The notes under the pieces: model-generated
Seen by the model: the letters and a program-made list of their open reading frames with translations, nothing else
What the model was told of the DNA's origin: nothing
Database searches by the model: none
DNA from: Burkholderia sp. 4M9327F10
GTDB taxonomy: Bacteria > Pseudomonadota > Gammaproteobacteria > Burkholderiales > Burkholderiaceae
Direction: 5' to 3'
Length of the DNA stretch: 64,000 bases
Assembly (NCBI RefSeq): GCF_005503145.1
Contig: NZ_SCNV01000031.1
Coordinates: 1-64,000 of the forward strand
Part shown: piece after piece, positions 8,373-17,519 of the stretch
Layout: the number at the start of each line of letters is the position of its first letter
Numbering within the stretch: the stretch's first letter is position 1
Made by a program: the position numbers and the translations under genes

Positions 8373-8484
8373 TAATCCCTGTAAGCGGGGATGTTGCGAA
8401 TCCGTAAGCTCAAGCCGCTAAAATCGCGCGCAATCAGTGAGCCGCTTCGACAAAGCGAGCCGCCCCTAGAGCCCGGATTCCTCG

Positions 8485-8667
8485 ATGAGCCTCGCGCTAA
8501 ATTTCGATTGGCTGACCAACTTCCTCGCGATCCTGTTCGTCGTGGCGTGCCTCTATGATGCGCGCTACGACGAATACGGCACGCTGACGCTCGCCGCCGC
8601 GGCGATGGGACTGATCGTCATGGCGATCGAACTGTTCCTCAAGCCAGCCTTCGAAATGTCTCTGTAG
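8485..8667 (+). CDS. Small two-TM hypothetical membrane protein
   Basis: The 60-residue product MSLALNFDWLTNFLAILFVV... has two hydrophobic stretches (about residues 11-24 and 35-54) separated by a charged YDARYDEYG loop. That predicts a small inner-membrane protein with two membrane segments. The third-position GC bias agrees with real coding sequence. There is no recognisable family and no tight operon partner: the upstream neighbour is the repeat array and the downstream APC permease gene is convergent. A weak purine-rich site precedes the ATG. It is listed as probable because of length, start context and hydropathy. Confidence 0.6.
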   Translation: MSLALNFDWLTNFLAILFVVACLYDARYDEYGTLTLAAAAMGLIVMAIELFLKPAFEMSL

Positions 8668-8753
8668 CCGTGATATAAAACAGCAGCCCCGCATCAAAGC
8701 AAGGCCGCCGGCACCGGCAGAAAGTCATCGTGCACGCCGGGCGCCCCACCCGC

Positions 8754-10115
8754 CTACAACGCCGCCGCCACCTCCGGCGGCGCACGGCGGAAACCCCTCG
8801 TGAGCCAGGCGAGATACGCGAGCCCCAGCACGAACCAGATCGCGCCCAGCACCAGCGCCGTCTTCTCCAGACTCACCAGCAGCCACAGATCGGCAAGCGC
8901 CCCCAGCAGCGGGAACAGCAGGCCGCCGATCACGCCCATGGTTTGCGCACTGCTTCGTGCAAGGAAATACTGCCGCATCACACACAGGTTGACCGCGGTG
9001 AACGCCAAGAACGCGCCGAAGTTGATGAACGAGGTGGAAGTCGCCACGTCGAGCTTCAATGCGATCAGCCCTACCGCCCCGGCGATGGCAATGTTGATGG
9101 CCGGCGTCTTGAACTTCGGATGCACGAACCCGAAGATCCGCCGCGGCAGCACTTCATCGCGGCCCATCGCATACAGCAGGCGTCCGACGCTCGCCTGCGC
9201 CGAGATGCCCGAGGCAAACTGCGCGAGAATCAGGCCCGCCAGAAACACGGTCACGAAGATATCCCCACCCACCTTGCGCGCCACTTCGAAGGCGGCGGAA
9301 TCCGGGTCCTTGAATACCGCGCCCGGATGCGCAAGCTGCACCGTATAAGCGGCAATCACGAAGATCGCCCCGCCGATCAGCGCAATCAGCACGATCGCAC
9401 GCGGCATGGTCTTCTCAGGCTCGATGGTTTCTTCGGTCAGCGTCGAGACCGCGTCAAAGCCGAGATACGAGTAAGCCGCGATCGCCGCGCCCGCCATGGT
9501 CGCCGAAAACGGCACGTGCGGTTTGAAGAACGGCTCGGCGGAAATCAGGCCGCCCGGCCCCATCGCCGCGGTCACATAGTGGCAGCACAGCACGACGAAC
9601 AGCGCGACGATCGCCAGTTGCACGACCATCAGCACAATGTTGAAGCGGTTCGCCAGTTCAATGCCGAGGATGTTCAGCACGCTCGTCAGCACGATGAAGG
9701 CGACAATCCAAAGCCAGTTGGGCACATGCGGAAACGCTGCGCTCAGATAAGCCGCACCGATCAGCCAGATCACCATGGGCAGGAAGAAGTAATCGAGCAG
9801 CGTCGCCCAGCCGATCATGAAGCCCAGATGCGGGCTGAATGTCTTGCGCGTGTAGGTATAAGCGGAACCGGCAACCGGGAACAGCCGCGCGAGCTTGCCG
9901 TAACTCAAGGCGGTAAACACGATGGCAATCAAGGCGATCAGGTAAGCCAGCGCTGCGGTATCGTCACTCGCGCCGGCGAGCACGCCGTAGGTGCCGTACA
10001 CGATCAACGGCGCCATATAGGCGAGGCCGAACAGCAACACCGACGGCAGGCCGAGCGTGCGTTTGAGGTGCGTGGTTTGCGTGCCCGCGCGTTCGGCGGG
10101 TGATAGGGTCGTCAT
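8754..10115 (-). CDS. APC-family amino acid permease
   Basis: A 453-residue transporter with about 12 hydrophobic segments. The first is LPSVLLFGLAYMAPLIVYGTYG, matching the APC (amino acid-polyamine-organocation) family. The conserved GFDAVSTLTEETIEPEKTMPRAI segment lies near residue 225 (SYLGFDAVSTLTEE). The ATG at 10115 has GGAG 7 bp upstream and gives the usual N-terminus; an in-frame extension to 10289 is not conserved-looking. It is transcribed behind the nitrilase-family gene at 10318-11136 with a gap of about 200 bp. Together they suggest uptake of an amino acid or amide and its hydrolysis. The substrate cannot be deduced. Confidence 0.93.
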   Translation of the reverse strand: MTTLSPAERAGTQTTHLKRTLGLPSVLLFGLAYMAPLIVYGTYGVLAGASDDTAALAYLIALIAIVFTALSYGKLARLFPVAGSAYTYTRKTFSPHLGFMIGWATLLDYFFLPMVIWLIGAAYLSAAFPHVPNWLWIVAFIVLTSVLNILGIELANRFNIVLMVVQLAIVALFVVLCCHYVTAAMGPGGLISAEPFFKPHVPFSATMAGAAIAAYSYLGFDAVSTLTEETIEPEKTMPRAIVLIALIGGAIFVIAAYTVQLAHPGAVFKDPDSAAFEVARKVGGDIFVTVFLAGLILAQFASGISAQASVGRLLYAMGRDEVLPRRIFGFVHPKFKTPAINIAIAGAVGLIALKLDVATSTSFINFGAFLAFTAVNLCVMRQYFLARSSAQTMGVIGGLLFPLLGALADLWLLVSLEKTALVLGAIWFVLGLAYLAWLTRGFRRAPPEVAAAL

Positions 10116-10317
10116 GTCATGTCTCCAGTCCCATGCAACACGGTTGCCGAAACCCGCTGGCCAGCGTGGCCGGGCGAATGGGCGGTGCTGCGAGTAGTTG
10201 TATGTGATACGGACGAGCCGCATCACCCGGTTGGTGAAACAGGTTGGGTGCGGCAACTTCTGGTGTGACGATGTCCGCTCAGGCGACACCGGGGCGGGCG
10301 CACCCCAGCGCGCTGGG

Positions 10318-11136
10318 CTACCGGATCAAGCGGGCACGCTGGCCGTTTTCGTCGTCGAGCGTCTTGAGATCGAGCGCAATGCGTGCGTCATGCAGATAGC
10401 GATAGTGTTCGCGCGCGCCTTCCAGCCGCGCCGCGTCGAGCGTCGCCTGCAGGACGGTCGCGCCCTTACCCGCTTCGCATACCACTTCGCCGAATGGATC
10501 GATCAGCGCCGACTCGCCGGAGAAGGTCAGGTTGTCGTCGCCGCTGCCCGTGCGATTGACGAGCGCGGCGAACATCTGGTTTTCCATGGCGCGCGCCACG
10601 ATGGCGCGGCGATGCACCGGGCCGAACGGATCCATGTTGCCGTTGGTGACAACGAGCAGGTCCGCGCCGAGTGATGCAACCGCGCGCGCGGTCTCGGGAA
10701 ATTCAATGTCGTAACAGATCAGCAGGCCGACGATCATCCCTTTGAAGCTACACACTTCGTAGCGGTCACCCGGTTCGAACACGCCGACATCGGACGCCCA
10801 CAAATGCGTCTTGCGATAGCGCAGCGCCAGTTCACCCTGCTCGTCGATCAGCACCGTCGTGTTGTAGAAGCGCTTGCCGTCGCGCTCCGCGAGACCCACC
10901 GCAACCGCCACGCCCGCCTCGCGAGCGGCGTCGCGCACGCGCGTCAAGGCGGCGCCGTCGAGCGGCTGGGCCACATCGGCCACCGTATCGCGGCTCGGGA
11001 AGCCCGATAACGTGGTCTCGGGAAACACGATCAGATCGGTGCCGGGCGCGCGCTTGCCGATCACCTCCAGCACGCGTTGCACATTGGTATCGGTCGCGCC
11101 ATCCACAACGGGAATCTGCGCCAGTTCGAGCTGCAT
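10318..11136 (-). CDS. Carbon-nitrogen hydrolase (nitrilase superfamily amidase)
   Basis: A 272-residue cytoplasmic hydrolase of the nitrilase superfamily, which cleaves amide or carbamoyl C-N bonds. The Glu-Lys-Cys triad is visible: Glu in FPETTLSGFP, Lys in RYRKTHLW, and Cys in LLICYDIEFPE. The ATG at 11136 has a strong AGGAGACAGAC leader; upstream in-frame sequence is not part of the fold. It is co-directional with the APC permease and divergent from a LuxR-type regulator at 11334. The context suggests a small catabolic unit for an amide-containing nitrogen source. A branch assignment such as omega-amidase or R-amidase would need a phylogeny. Confidence 0.92.
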   Translation of the reverse strand: MQLELAQIPVVDGATDTNVQRVLEVIGKRAPGTDLIVFPETTLSGFPSRDTVADVAQPLDGAALTRVRDAAREAGVAVAVGLAERDGKRFYNTTVLIDEQGELALRYRKTHLWASDVGVFEPGDRYEVCSFKGMIVGLLICYDIEFPETARAVASLGADLLVVTNGNMDPFGPVHRRAIVARAMENQMFAALVNRTGSGDDNLTFSGESALIDPFGEVVCEAGKGATVLQATLDAARLEGAREHYRYLHDARIALDLKTLDDENGQRARLIR

Positions 11137-11333
11137 GTCTGTCTCCTGTGTCGGCCAGCGTGAGTGCCTTGGCACTGACTCCGGCCCTATGCAATTTGCC
11201 TGGCATGGTTGCCTGCCCGCTGCGCAGTCGCGGCCCTTTTTGTTTCAGGCCGCAAGCGTTGCGCTTCGGGCTATTATCACCAGACATATTTATCGGGGAA
11301 TCACCCGGCTGGGGTACCCTCAACGGAGCAGGC

Positions 11334-12209
11334 ATGGAACTCGATTGGCGCGACCTCGCCTTTCACCGCGAAATAGGCGCCGTCATCGAAGCGCTCGACA
11401 GCACGCAATTCTGGACCCGCCTCACGCGAGCGCTTGAACGCTACGTCGCCTTCGACAACTGGGTAGCGCTGCGTTTCGCGCCCACCGAAGCACCGCTCGT
11501 GTGCGCTGAATCGCCCACGCCCGACGGCACGGTCGATGCAATGTTCCAGGACTATCTCGAGGCGCTGTATCAGCTCGATCCGTTCTACATCGATGCCTGC
11601 GAGCGGCCAGCATCGGGCTTCGTCACGCTGGCCGACGTTGCGCCGGACAACTTCACGATGACCTCCTACTATCAGCGCTATTTCAGGAAGAACATCGTCG
11701 GCGACGAGGTGCACTTCAACTACCGCATCGATGCACGCCATACGCTGGCGTTTTCACTGGGTGCGACGCACCGCTATAGCGAGCGCGATCTTGCCGTGCT
11801 CGGGCTGTGCGCGCCCTGGGTGCTGGCCTTGATGCGGCAGCGGCTGCCGCATGAGACGTTCGGCCTGCCGGCAGCGGCGAGCGCTGCGCCGGAGAGTGAA
11901 GTGAATGAGTGTGGACTCCTCACTGAGCAAAGCAGCAGTCAGGCCCTGGAAGCTAACGCGCCCCCGACTTATGCAGCGCGCTTCGCGCAAGTGTCCCAGG
12001 CCGGCGGCCGTGCCCCGCTCACGGCGCGCGAAGTGGAAGTGGCCATGCAGACGTTAAGCGGCTTCTCGACACGAGCGATTGCCGAGAAGCTGTCCATCTC
12101 GTTCGAAACCGTACGCGCCCATAAAAAGCACATTTATACGAAGCTCAACATCAATTCCCAGTCGGAACTGTTTGCGCTGTTCTACGAGGCGGGGCATCGG
12201 GCGCCGTAG
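11334..12209 (+). CDS. LuxR-type HTH transcriptional regulator
   Basis: A 291-residue regulator. The C-terminal LuxR/GerE helix-turn-helix reads LTAREVEVAMQTLSGFSTRA and continues IAEKLSISFETVRAHKKHIY at about residues 215-265. The N-terminal ~180 residues (FDNWVALRFAP, YLEALYQLDPFYIDAC) are aromatic-rich. They do not look like an acyl-homoserine-lactone domain, because the conserved WxYxxD pattern is not evident. The ATG at 11334 was chosen because the upstream in-frame extension is not domain-like, and a purine-rich GGAGCAGG precedes it. It is divergent from the amidase/permease pair, so it probably regulates them. The ligand is unknown. Confidence 0.9.
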   Translation: MELDWRDLAFHREIGAVIEALDSTQFWTRLTRALERYVAFDNWVALRFAPTEAPLVCAESPTPDGTVDAMFQDYLEALYQLDPFYIDACERPASGFVTLADVAPDNFTMTSYYQRYFRKNIVGDEVHFNYRIDARHTLAFSLGATHRYSERDLAVLGLCAPWVLALMRQRLPHETFGLPAAASAAPESEVNECGLLTEQSSSQALEANAPPTYAARFAQVSQAGGRAPLTAREVEVAMQTLSGFSTRAIAEKLSISFETVRAHKKHIYTKLNINSQSELFALFYEAGHRAP

Positions 12210-12228
12210 CGCCGCACGCAGGCGTCGC

Positions 12229-12960
12229 TCATGACCCGCACGCCGGACAGCCACCCGGCGCGTCTTCGTAACGGTCGTGATGCTTGACCCAGTCGCCGAG
12301 GTTCTTCGCTTCGTTGCGGCCCTTCGGCGCGATATCCAGATGCGTGTAGGTGCCGATAAACGGCTCGCCGCCGCGCGCATAGCTGGAATAGGTGTGAAAA
12401 ATATCGCCCGCCTCGTCCTTGTAAAAAACACTGTGGCCAGGCGCTTCGTCGCCGGAGATGTCCTGCTCCTCGAAGTTATAGAAGCCCCTGCCTTTGGCGA
12501 TTTCTTCGGGCGTAAACGACACGTGATAGTCGAAATTGAAATCGCTGCCCTGCGACGACACCCAGCGGAACCGCCAACCCATGCGCTTTTTGAACGCTTC
12601 GATCTTTTCGAGCGGCGCACGTGAAACCGCCATGTACGAGACATCGTGATGTTCAAGATGCGGCAGCACGCCATCCACGCTATCCGACAGGAACGAGCAG
12701 CCGGGGCAGCCCTCTTTCCAGTCCGGGCCCAGCATGAAGTGATAGACGATCAACTGGCTGCGCCCGTCGAACAGTTCGGCGAGCGTCTTGCGGCCTTGCG
12801 GCGTATCGAAGCTATAGGTCTTGTCGAGCTTGACCCACGGCAGCGCGAGACGCTTGCGGTTGAGTTCGTCGTGCGCCCGCGTGAAGGCCTTTTCCTCGGC
12901 CAGCAGCGCGCGGCGCGCAACCAGCCACTCCTCTCTTGAGACAGTGCTATGCGGTTCCAT
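12229..12960 (-). CDS. DUF899 family thioredoxin-like protein
   Basis: A 243-residue DUF899 protein. It starts MEPHSTVSREEWLVARRALL and contains the family motifs FMLGPDWKEGCPGCSFLSD (with the CxxC pair) and HHDVSYMAVSRAPLEKI, then GTYTHLDIAPKGRNE. The fold is thioredoxin-like but substrates are unknown; a redox role is inferred from the CPGC pair. The second ATG (12960) was preferred because GGAG lies 6 bp upstream of it, whereas the first ATG (12966) abuts the GGAG. It is convergent with the LuxR gene and has no obvious operon partner. The region 12967-13243 between it and the purine permease shows no gene I can support. Confidence 0.92.
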   Translation of the reverse strand: MEPHSTVSREEWLVARRALLAEEKAFTRAHDELNRKRLALPWVKLDKTYSFDTPQGRKTLAELFDGRSQLIVYHFMLGPDWKEGCPGCSFLSDSVDGVLPHLEHHDVSYMAVSRAPLEKIEAFKKRMGWRFRWVSSQGSDFNFDYHVSFTPEEIAKGRGFYNFEEQDISGDEAPGHSVFYKDEAGDIFHTYSSYARGGEPFIGTYTHLDIAPKGRNEAKNLGDWVKHHDRYEDAPGGCPACGS

Positions 12961-13243
12961 CTGCATCTCCTTCCTCGGTGGTCAGGCGAAAAAGCGTTCG
13001 AACCCGGCGTCCTGCATCATCTGCAGATGTTTAGCCGGGCAAGGAGGAATGTCAAGAAAGCGCGACGCGAGGAATGCTGCAGAGGCAAAAAAAGACACGC
13101 GGTACACCGCAGTTCAAAGCACTGCGACACGCCGCGTGAAGGGTGGAGAAACAATTCGCTGCACACGCGAGCAGAGCCAACCAGACCCTGCCCCACTCGC
13201 GCGTCACATCTGGCACGAAAAGCTACTTCGGCAAGCACGCCAC

Positions 13244-14626
13244 TCAGATTGCCCAGCCACCGAGGTAGAACGCAGCCAGCACAACAGCAATCGCCACCGT
13301 CCCAACATTCAGCTTGCGATACTCGCCGCTCACGATGCGGCCGATCACCAGCGTGCTAAAACCCAGCATGATGCCCGTGACGATGTTGGCGGTCAGCACA
13401 ATGAACACGGCGCAGACCAGACCCGACATTGCGTCGACCATGTCGTCCATATGGAGCTTGCTCACGCTCGAGAGCATCAGCAGGCCGACGTACATCAGCG
13501 CCGGCGCCGTCGCATACGAGGGCACCAGACCCGCGAGCGGCGAGAAGAACATCACCACGAGGAACAGCAGGCCGACCACCGCTGCCGCCATCCCCGTCTT
13601 CGCACCCGCAGCAACGCCGACCGTCGATTCGATATAGGCAGCCGCCGGCGCGCCGCCGAGCAGGCCCGAGAAAATCGAGCTCAGCGAGTCCGCGGTCAGC
13701 GCGCGGCCGCCGTTGATGATGCGGCCGTCGGCATCGAGTTGTCCGGCCTGGCCGGCAACAGCGCGGATCGTGCCGGTGGCGTCGAACACGGCCGTCATCA
13801 CCAGCGCCAGCACGCTAGGCAGCACCGCGAGCGAGAGCGCACCCTTGATGTCCATCGCGCCGATCAGCGACGTATGGCCCGGCGCGCTCAGCGACGGCAA
13901 TGCAAACACGCCGTGGAACGTCACAGCCGGATCGATCAGCAGGCCGATCGCCGAAATCGCGACGATCACGATCAGGATCGAGCCCGGCACGCGGCGGCGC
14001 ACCAGACCGAAGATCGCCGCCAGCCCGATCACCGACATCAGCGCCGGCAGCGCGGTGATATGGCCGAGCGAAACCGGCAGCCCGGCGCCCGGGTTCTTGA
14101 TCACGAGGCCCACGTCATTGGCCGCGATCAGCAGCAGGAACAGGCCAATGCCGATCCCCGTGCCGTGCGCGACGCCGCTCGGCAGGTTGCGCAGGATCCA
14201 CGAGCGCACGCCCGTCACCGAAATGCCGGTGAAAACGATCCCCATCAGGAACACGGCGCCGAGCGCGACCGTCGGATGCAGGCCCTTGCCGAGCACGAGG
14301 CCAAAGGCCGTGAACGCCGTAAGCGAGATGGCGCAGCCGATCGCGATCGGCAGCTTGGCCCAGATGCCCATCAGCAGCGAGCCGAAGGCGGTGGTGAGGC
14401 ACACGGCCACAAATACGGCGCTGGTGTCGAAACCGGCCTTGCCGAACATCCCTGGGACGACAAAGACGGAATAGACCATCGCCAGAAACGTGGTGACGCC
14501 GGCAATGATCTCCTGACGCTGCGAGCTGCCGCGCGAGGAGATTTCAAAGTAGCGGTCGAGAAAGCCCTTGGAGTCGAAAGCGTCGACGCCGACTTCGGAA
14601 ATCGGCTGGGCGTGGGGTTCCATCAT
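13244..14626 (-). CDS. AzgA-type NCS2 purine permease (guanine/hypoxanthine)
   Basis: A 460-residue inner-membrane transporter of the NCS2/AzgA subfamily with about 12-14 hydrophobic segments. The N-terminal RQEIIAGVTTFLAMVYSVFV and the mid-protein VFDATGTIRAVAGQAGQLD match AzgA-like guanine/hypoxanthine/adenine permeases rather than the UraA/XanQ branch. The ATG at 14626 follows GAGG 8 bp upstream. The gene is monocistronic as far as visible. The 580 bp on its upstream side contain only degenerate GTGTCG-rich DNA and no gene I can support, and presumably the promoters for this gene and the lipoprotein at 15207. Confidence 0.9.
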   Translation of the reverse strand: MMEPHAQPISEVGVDAFDSKGFLDRYFEISSRGSSQRQEIIAGVTTFLAMVYSVFVVPGMFGKAGFDTSAVFVAVCLTTAFGSLLMGIWAKLPIAIGCAISLTAFTAFGLVLGKGLHPTVALGAVFLMGIVFTGISVTGVRSWILRNLPSGVAHGTGIGIGLFLLLIAANDVGLVIKNPGAGLPVSLGHITALPALMSVIGLAAIFGLVRRRVPGSILIVIVAISAIGLLIDPAVTFHGVFALPSLSAPGHTSLIGAMDIKGALSLAVLPSVLALVMTAVFDATGTIRAVAGQAGQLDADGRIINGGRALTADSLSSIFSGLLGGAPAAAYIESTVGVAAGAKTGMAAAVVGLLFLVVMFFSPLAGLVPSYATAPALMYVGLLMLSSVSKLHMDDMVDAMSGLVCAVFIVLTANIVTGIMLGFSTLVIGRIVSGEYRKLNVGTVAIAVVLAAFYLGGWAI

Positions 14627-15206
14627 GGTGAGTGCCTCCTTTATCAGCATGCTGAAACGACCGGGGCACCGGCCGTCATCAGGTTCGTCTCGTTGCGTTT
14701 ATGTAATGTGGTGGGGCAAGATTTGAACGTTCGCCGAAACCGCAAGTCTGTGTCTCAGGCCGGCTGCTTTCGTCCGAGGATTCCCGACATCCCTTACAAT
14801 CGGGCCCCTACGTAGCGGGCTGTCACCCGCGTTAGCACCGTTCGTCATTTGCTGTCCCGAAATGTAGGCGAATACAAATATGTCTCCCATCGCATGAATG
14901 GCATGCCGGTCATGTCACGGTGCTTATATCGTTTAAGGCACGGCGGCATGCGGGTTCGGCCCGCGTGTTTACACCTACGGTCTGTCATGCGTTTGTCGCA
15001 TGCATGCCGTTTGTCCTGTGGCTTGCGGTGTCGTTTGTGGTGTCGCTCGTAGTGTCACCTGCCCCGTCCTTCACTTTCACGCGGCCCCGAGCCGGAGCGC
15101 CCCGCGCTGCGGGTTAAACTCTGACGCATACACCGTTTCAATTGCAGCAGCGGCCGGTGCGGCCCATCCCTTGCACCGTGCGCTCTCGCCCATGGAGTCC
15201 TTCTTG
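14627..15206. other. Long intergenic region without a supported gene
   Basis: This 580-bp stretch separates the divergent azgA-like and lipoprotein genes. Short open frames here lack coding character. Around 14995-15060 there is a degenerate repeat of GTGTCGYTYGTRGTGTC type. No riboswitch or terminator was recognised. Confidence 0.5.
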
Positions 15207-16202
15207 ATGAGTGGCGGTTTTCCACGTCCAGCTTGCCGTTATCCGATCCTTCTCGTCCTTGCGGCTATCGCCCTGTCGGGTTGCAGTCTGCTGCGGGGAC
15301 CGCAGCAGGCGCCGATCACCGAGGCCGTACCGGAGTTCGTCGAACCCGCCAGCAACGCCCTCGTGGCCGGGCCGCCCGAGACCACGGTGCAAACGGAAGC
15401 GGCCAAGCCCGAGACGCCGGCAAAGCCTAAACGCCCCGCCACACCGCCGCCGAAGAAAGAGACGCCTCCGCCGCCGGTGGCCACGCCCGCGCCGCCGCCG
15501 CCCACCCCTGCGCCGCTCATCGTGACGCGGCTGATCGATCGCAACCAGGCGCATGGGCTGCTCGACAGCGAAGTGCAGAAGCCCGACGGCAAGGTCGTGG
15601 GCCGCGCCGTCGATCTGGTGACCGACGCGAACGGCAGGCCGATCGAGATGATCGTCAACCTGCAGGGCTTCCTCGGGGTTGGCGACCGCAAGGTCAATTT
15701 CCCATGGAGCGCGTTCCGCTTCACGCCGAGCGCCAAGACCGCACCGATCACGCTGAACCTCGCGCCCGGCCAGGCGCCTGCGCCCGACCGCGCCAAGGCG
15801 GCCGCGGCTGCGGCCGGCACCGCGACCGCGACGCGCCTGCCGCTGCTCGACGCCACGGTGGAGCGGCCCAACGGCGGGAAAGTCGGCCGGGTGGTCGACG
15901 TGCTGATCGACGGCAATGCGCAGCCGCAAGCGGTCGTGCTCGACGTCAGCGGCATGGTCAGCGCCGATCGCCGCACAATTGCCGCCAACTGGTCGGCGCT
16001 GCGTTTCGCGGTCCGCGACAAGACGCTCGCGGCGCTGATGGACCTGAGCGATGCGGCGATCGCCGCGTCGCCGCCGTATGCCTCGGGTGAACCGATCCGC
16101 GCCGTCTCGCCGGCGCCGCCCGCGCCTGCGCCTGTACCTGTCCCTGCGCAGGGCACCTCGACATCCTCCGCGGCGGCTTCGACCGCACGGGCGGCCCGAT
16201 GA
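15207..16202 (+). CDS. PRC-barrel-containing lipoprotein
   Basis: A 331-residue predicted lipoprotein. The signal peptide MSGGFPRPACRYPILLVLAA ends in a lipobox LSGC (Cys near residue 28). A Pro/Lys/Thr-rich linker of about 80 residues follows, then two PRC-barrel-like repeats: VVGRAVDLVTDANGRPIEMI (about 135-155) and KVGRVVDVLIDGNAQPQAVV (about 220-240). The start at 15207 has GGAG 9 bp upstream (15194-15197); an in-frame ATG at 15192 is the alternative. The gene overlaps the next MFS gene by 4 bp (ATGA), implying translational coupling. PRC barrels bind partners or small ligands; the function here is unknown. Confidence 0.88.
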   Translation: MSGGFPRPACRYPILLVLAAIALSGCSLLRGPQQAPITEAVPEFVEPASNALVAGPPETTVQTEAAKPETPAKPKRPATPPPKKETPPPPVATPAPPPPTPAPLIVTRLIDRNQAHGLLDSEVQKPDGKVVGRAVDLVTDANGRPIEMIVNLQGFLGVGDRKVNFPWSAFRFTPSAKTAPITLNLAPGQAPAPDRAKAAAAAAGTATATRLPLLDATVERPNGGKVGRVVDVLIDGNAQPQAVVLDVSGMVSADRRTIAANWSALRFAVRDKTLAALMDLSDAAIAASPPYASGEPIRAVSPAPPAPAPVPVPAQGTSTSSAAASTARAAR

Positions 16203-17443
16203 CAGGCCGCCAGATGGTTACCGCGAGAAGTCTGCGCGCGCTGGACTGGATGAACTTCTTCGTCGCCAACGTGCAGACGGGGTTCGGTCCGTTCATCGCG
16301 TCGTATCTCGCGTCGCACAAGTGGACCCAGGGCGAGATCGGCATGGCGCTGTCGGTCGGCACGATCAGCGCGATGGTGAGCCAGGTGCCGGCCGGCGCCG
16401 CCGTCGATGCAATGCGCAACAAGAAAGGCGCCGCCGCATGGGCAATCTTCGCGATCATCCTCTCCGCGGTGCTGCTCGCCAGCAGCCCGACCGTGCTGCC
16501 GGTGATCGCCGCCGAAGTCTTCCACGGCTTCGCCAGTTGCATGCTGGTGCCGGCCATGGCGGCGATCTCGTTCGCGCTGGTCGGGCGCCAGAACCTCGGC
16601 GACCGGCTCGGGCGCAATGCGCGCTGGGCATCGATCGGCAGTGCGGTCGCAGCCGGCCTGATGGGCCTGTTCGGCGAGTATTTCTCGTCGCGTGCCGTGT
16701 TCTGGCTGACCGCCGCGCTCGCCATGCCGGCGCTGATTGCGCTCAGCATGGTGCAGCACACCGGCACCGTGAACCCGCTGCCCCAGGCCGCGCCCGAACC
16801 GGATGCGGGGGAAAAGCGCGAGAGCCTGCGCGAACTGCTGCGCGACAAGCGCATGCTGGTGTTCGCGGCCTGTATCGTGCTGTTCCACCTCTCCAACGCG
16901 GCCATGCTCAACCTCGCCGCCGGTGAAGTGACCGCGGGCATGGGAGACAACGTGCAGCTCGTGATTGCCGCCTGCATCATCGTGCCGCAAGCGATTGTCG
17001 CGATGATGTCGCCGTGGGTGGGCCGCTCGGCACAGCGCTGGGGGCGCCGGCCGATCCTGCTGTTCGGCTTCTCCGCCCTGCCGATTCGCGCCTTGCTGTT
17101 CGCCGGAGTCAGCAGCCCTTACCTGCTGGTGCCGGTGCAGATGCTCGATGGCATCAGCGCCGCGGTGTTCGGTGTGATGCTGCCGCTGATTGCCGCGGAC
17201 GTGGCCGGCGGCAAGGGGCGCTATAACCTGTGTATCGGCCTGTTCGGCCTCGCGGCCGGGATCGGCGCGACCTTGAGTACGGCGGCCGCGGGTTTCATTG
17301 CCGATCACTTCAGCAATACGATCAGCTTCTTCGGCCTCGCGGCGGCGGGGGCGCTGGCCGTGCTGCTCGTGTGGGCGGCCATGCCCGAGACGCGGGACAG
17401 CGAAACCGTGCGGCAAGCGGAGGGGGTGCCGGAGGCGCGGTAG
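16199..17443 (+). CDS. MFS transporter
   Basis: A 414-residue major facilitator with about 12 predicted membrane segments and a central charged loop near residue 205 (DAGEKRESLRELLRDKR). It begins MTGRQMVTARSLRALDWMNF and carries VDAMRNKKGAAA, which resembles the MFS loop 2-3 motif. It belongs to the drug or metabolite exporter-like group, and the substrate is unknown. Its ATG overlaps the stop codon of the preceding lipoprotein gene, so the two proteins are probably made together. A strong intrinsic terminator follows at 17466-17508. Confidence 0.92.
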   Translation: MTGRQMVTARSLRALDWMNFFVANVQTGFGPFIASYLASHKWTQGEIGMALSVGTISAMVSQVPAGAAVDAMRNKKGAAAWAIFAIILSAVLLASSPTVLPVIAAEVFHGFASCMLVPAMAAISFALVGRQNLGDRLGRNARWASIGSAVAAGLMGLFGEYFSSRAVFWLTAALAMPALIALSMVQHTGTVNPLPQAAPEPDAGEKRESLRELLRDKRMLVFAACIVLFHLSNAAMLNLAAGEVTAGMGDNVQLVIAACIIVPQAIVAMMSPWVGRSAQRWGRRPILLFGFSALPIRALLFAGVSSPYLLVPVQMLDGISAAVFGVMLPLIAADVAGGKGRYNLCIGLFGLAAGIGATLSTAAAGFIADHFSNTISFFGLAAAGALAVLLVWAAMPETRDSETVRQAEGVPEAR

Positions 17444-17465
17444 ATGAGGCGATGAGTGGACGAAG

Positions 17466-17508
17466 AAAAGGCCAGTACCGTGTGAACGGCACTGGCCTTT
17501 CTTCTTGT
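17466..17508. terminator. Intrinsic terminator between convergent genes
   Basis: AAAAGGCCAGT-ACCGT and ACGGC-ACTGGCCTTTCTT form a long stem with A/T-rich flanks on both sides. It lies between convergent MFS genes ending at 17443 and 17520 and could terminate transcription from both directions. Confidence 0.85.
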
Positions 17509-17519
17509 TGCCCTGCGCC

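Noticed and set aside
12821..14815. 664-codon plus-strand frame
   Set aside because: It lies antisense to the AzgA-type permease and is His/Arg/Gln-rich with no domain.
14699..15117. Short open frames upstream of the lipoprotein gene
   Set aside because: No start context or coding composition; the repeated GTGTCG-type sequence explains them.
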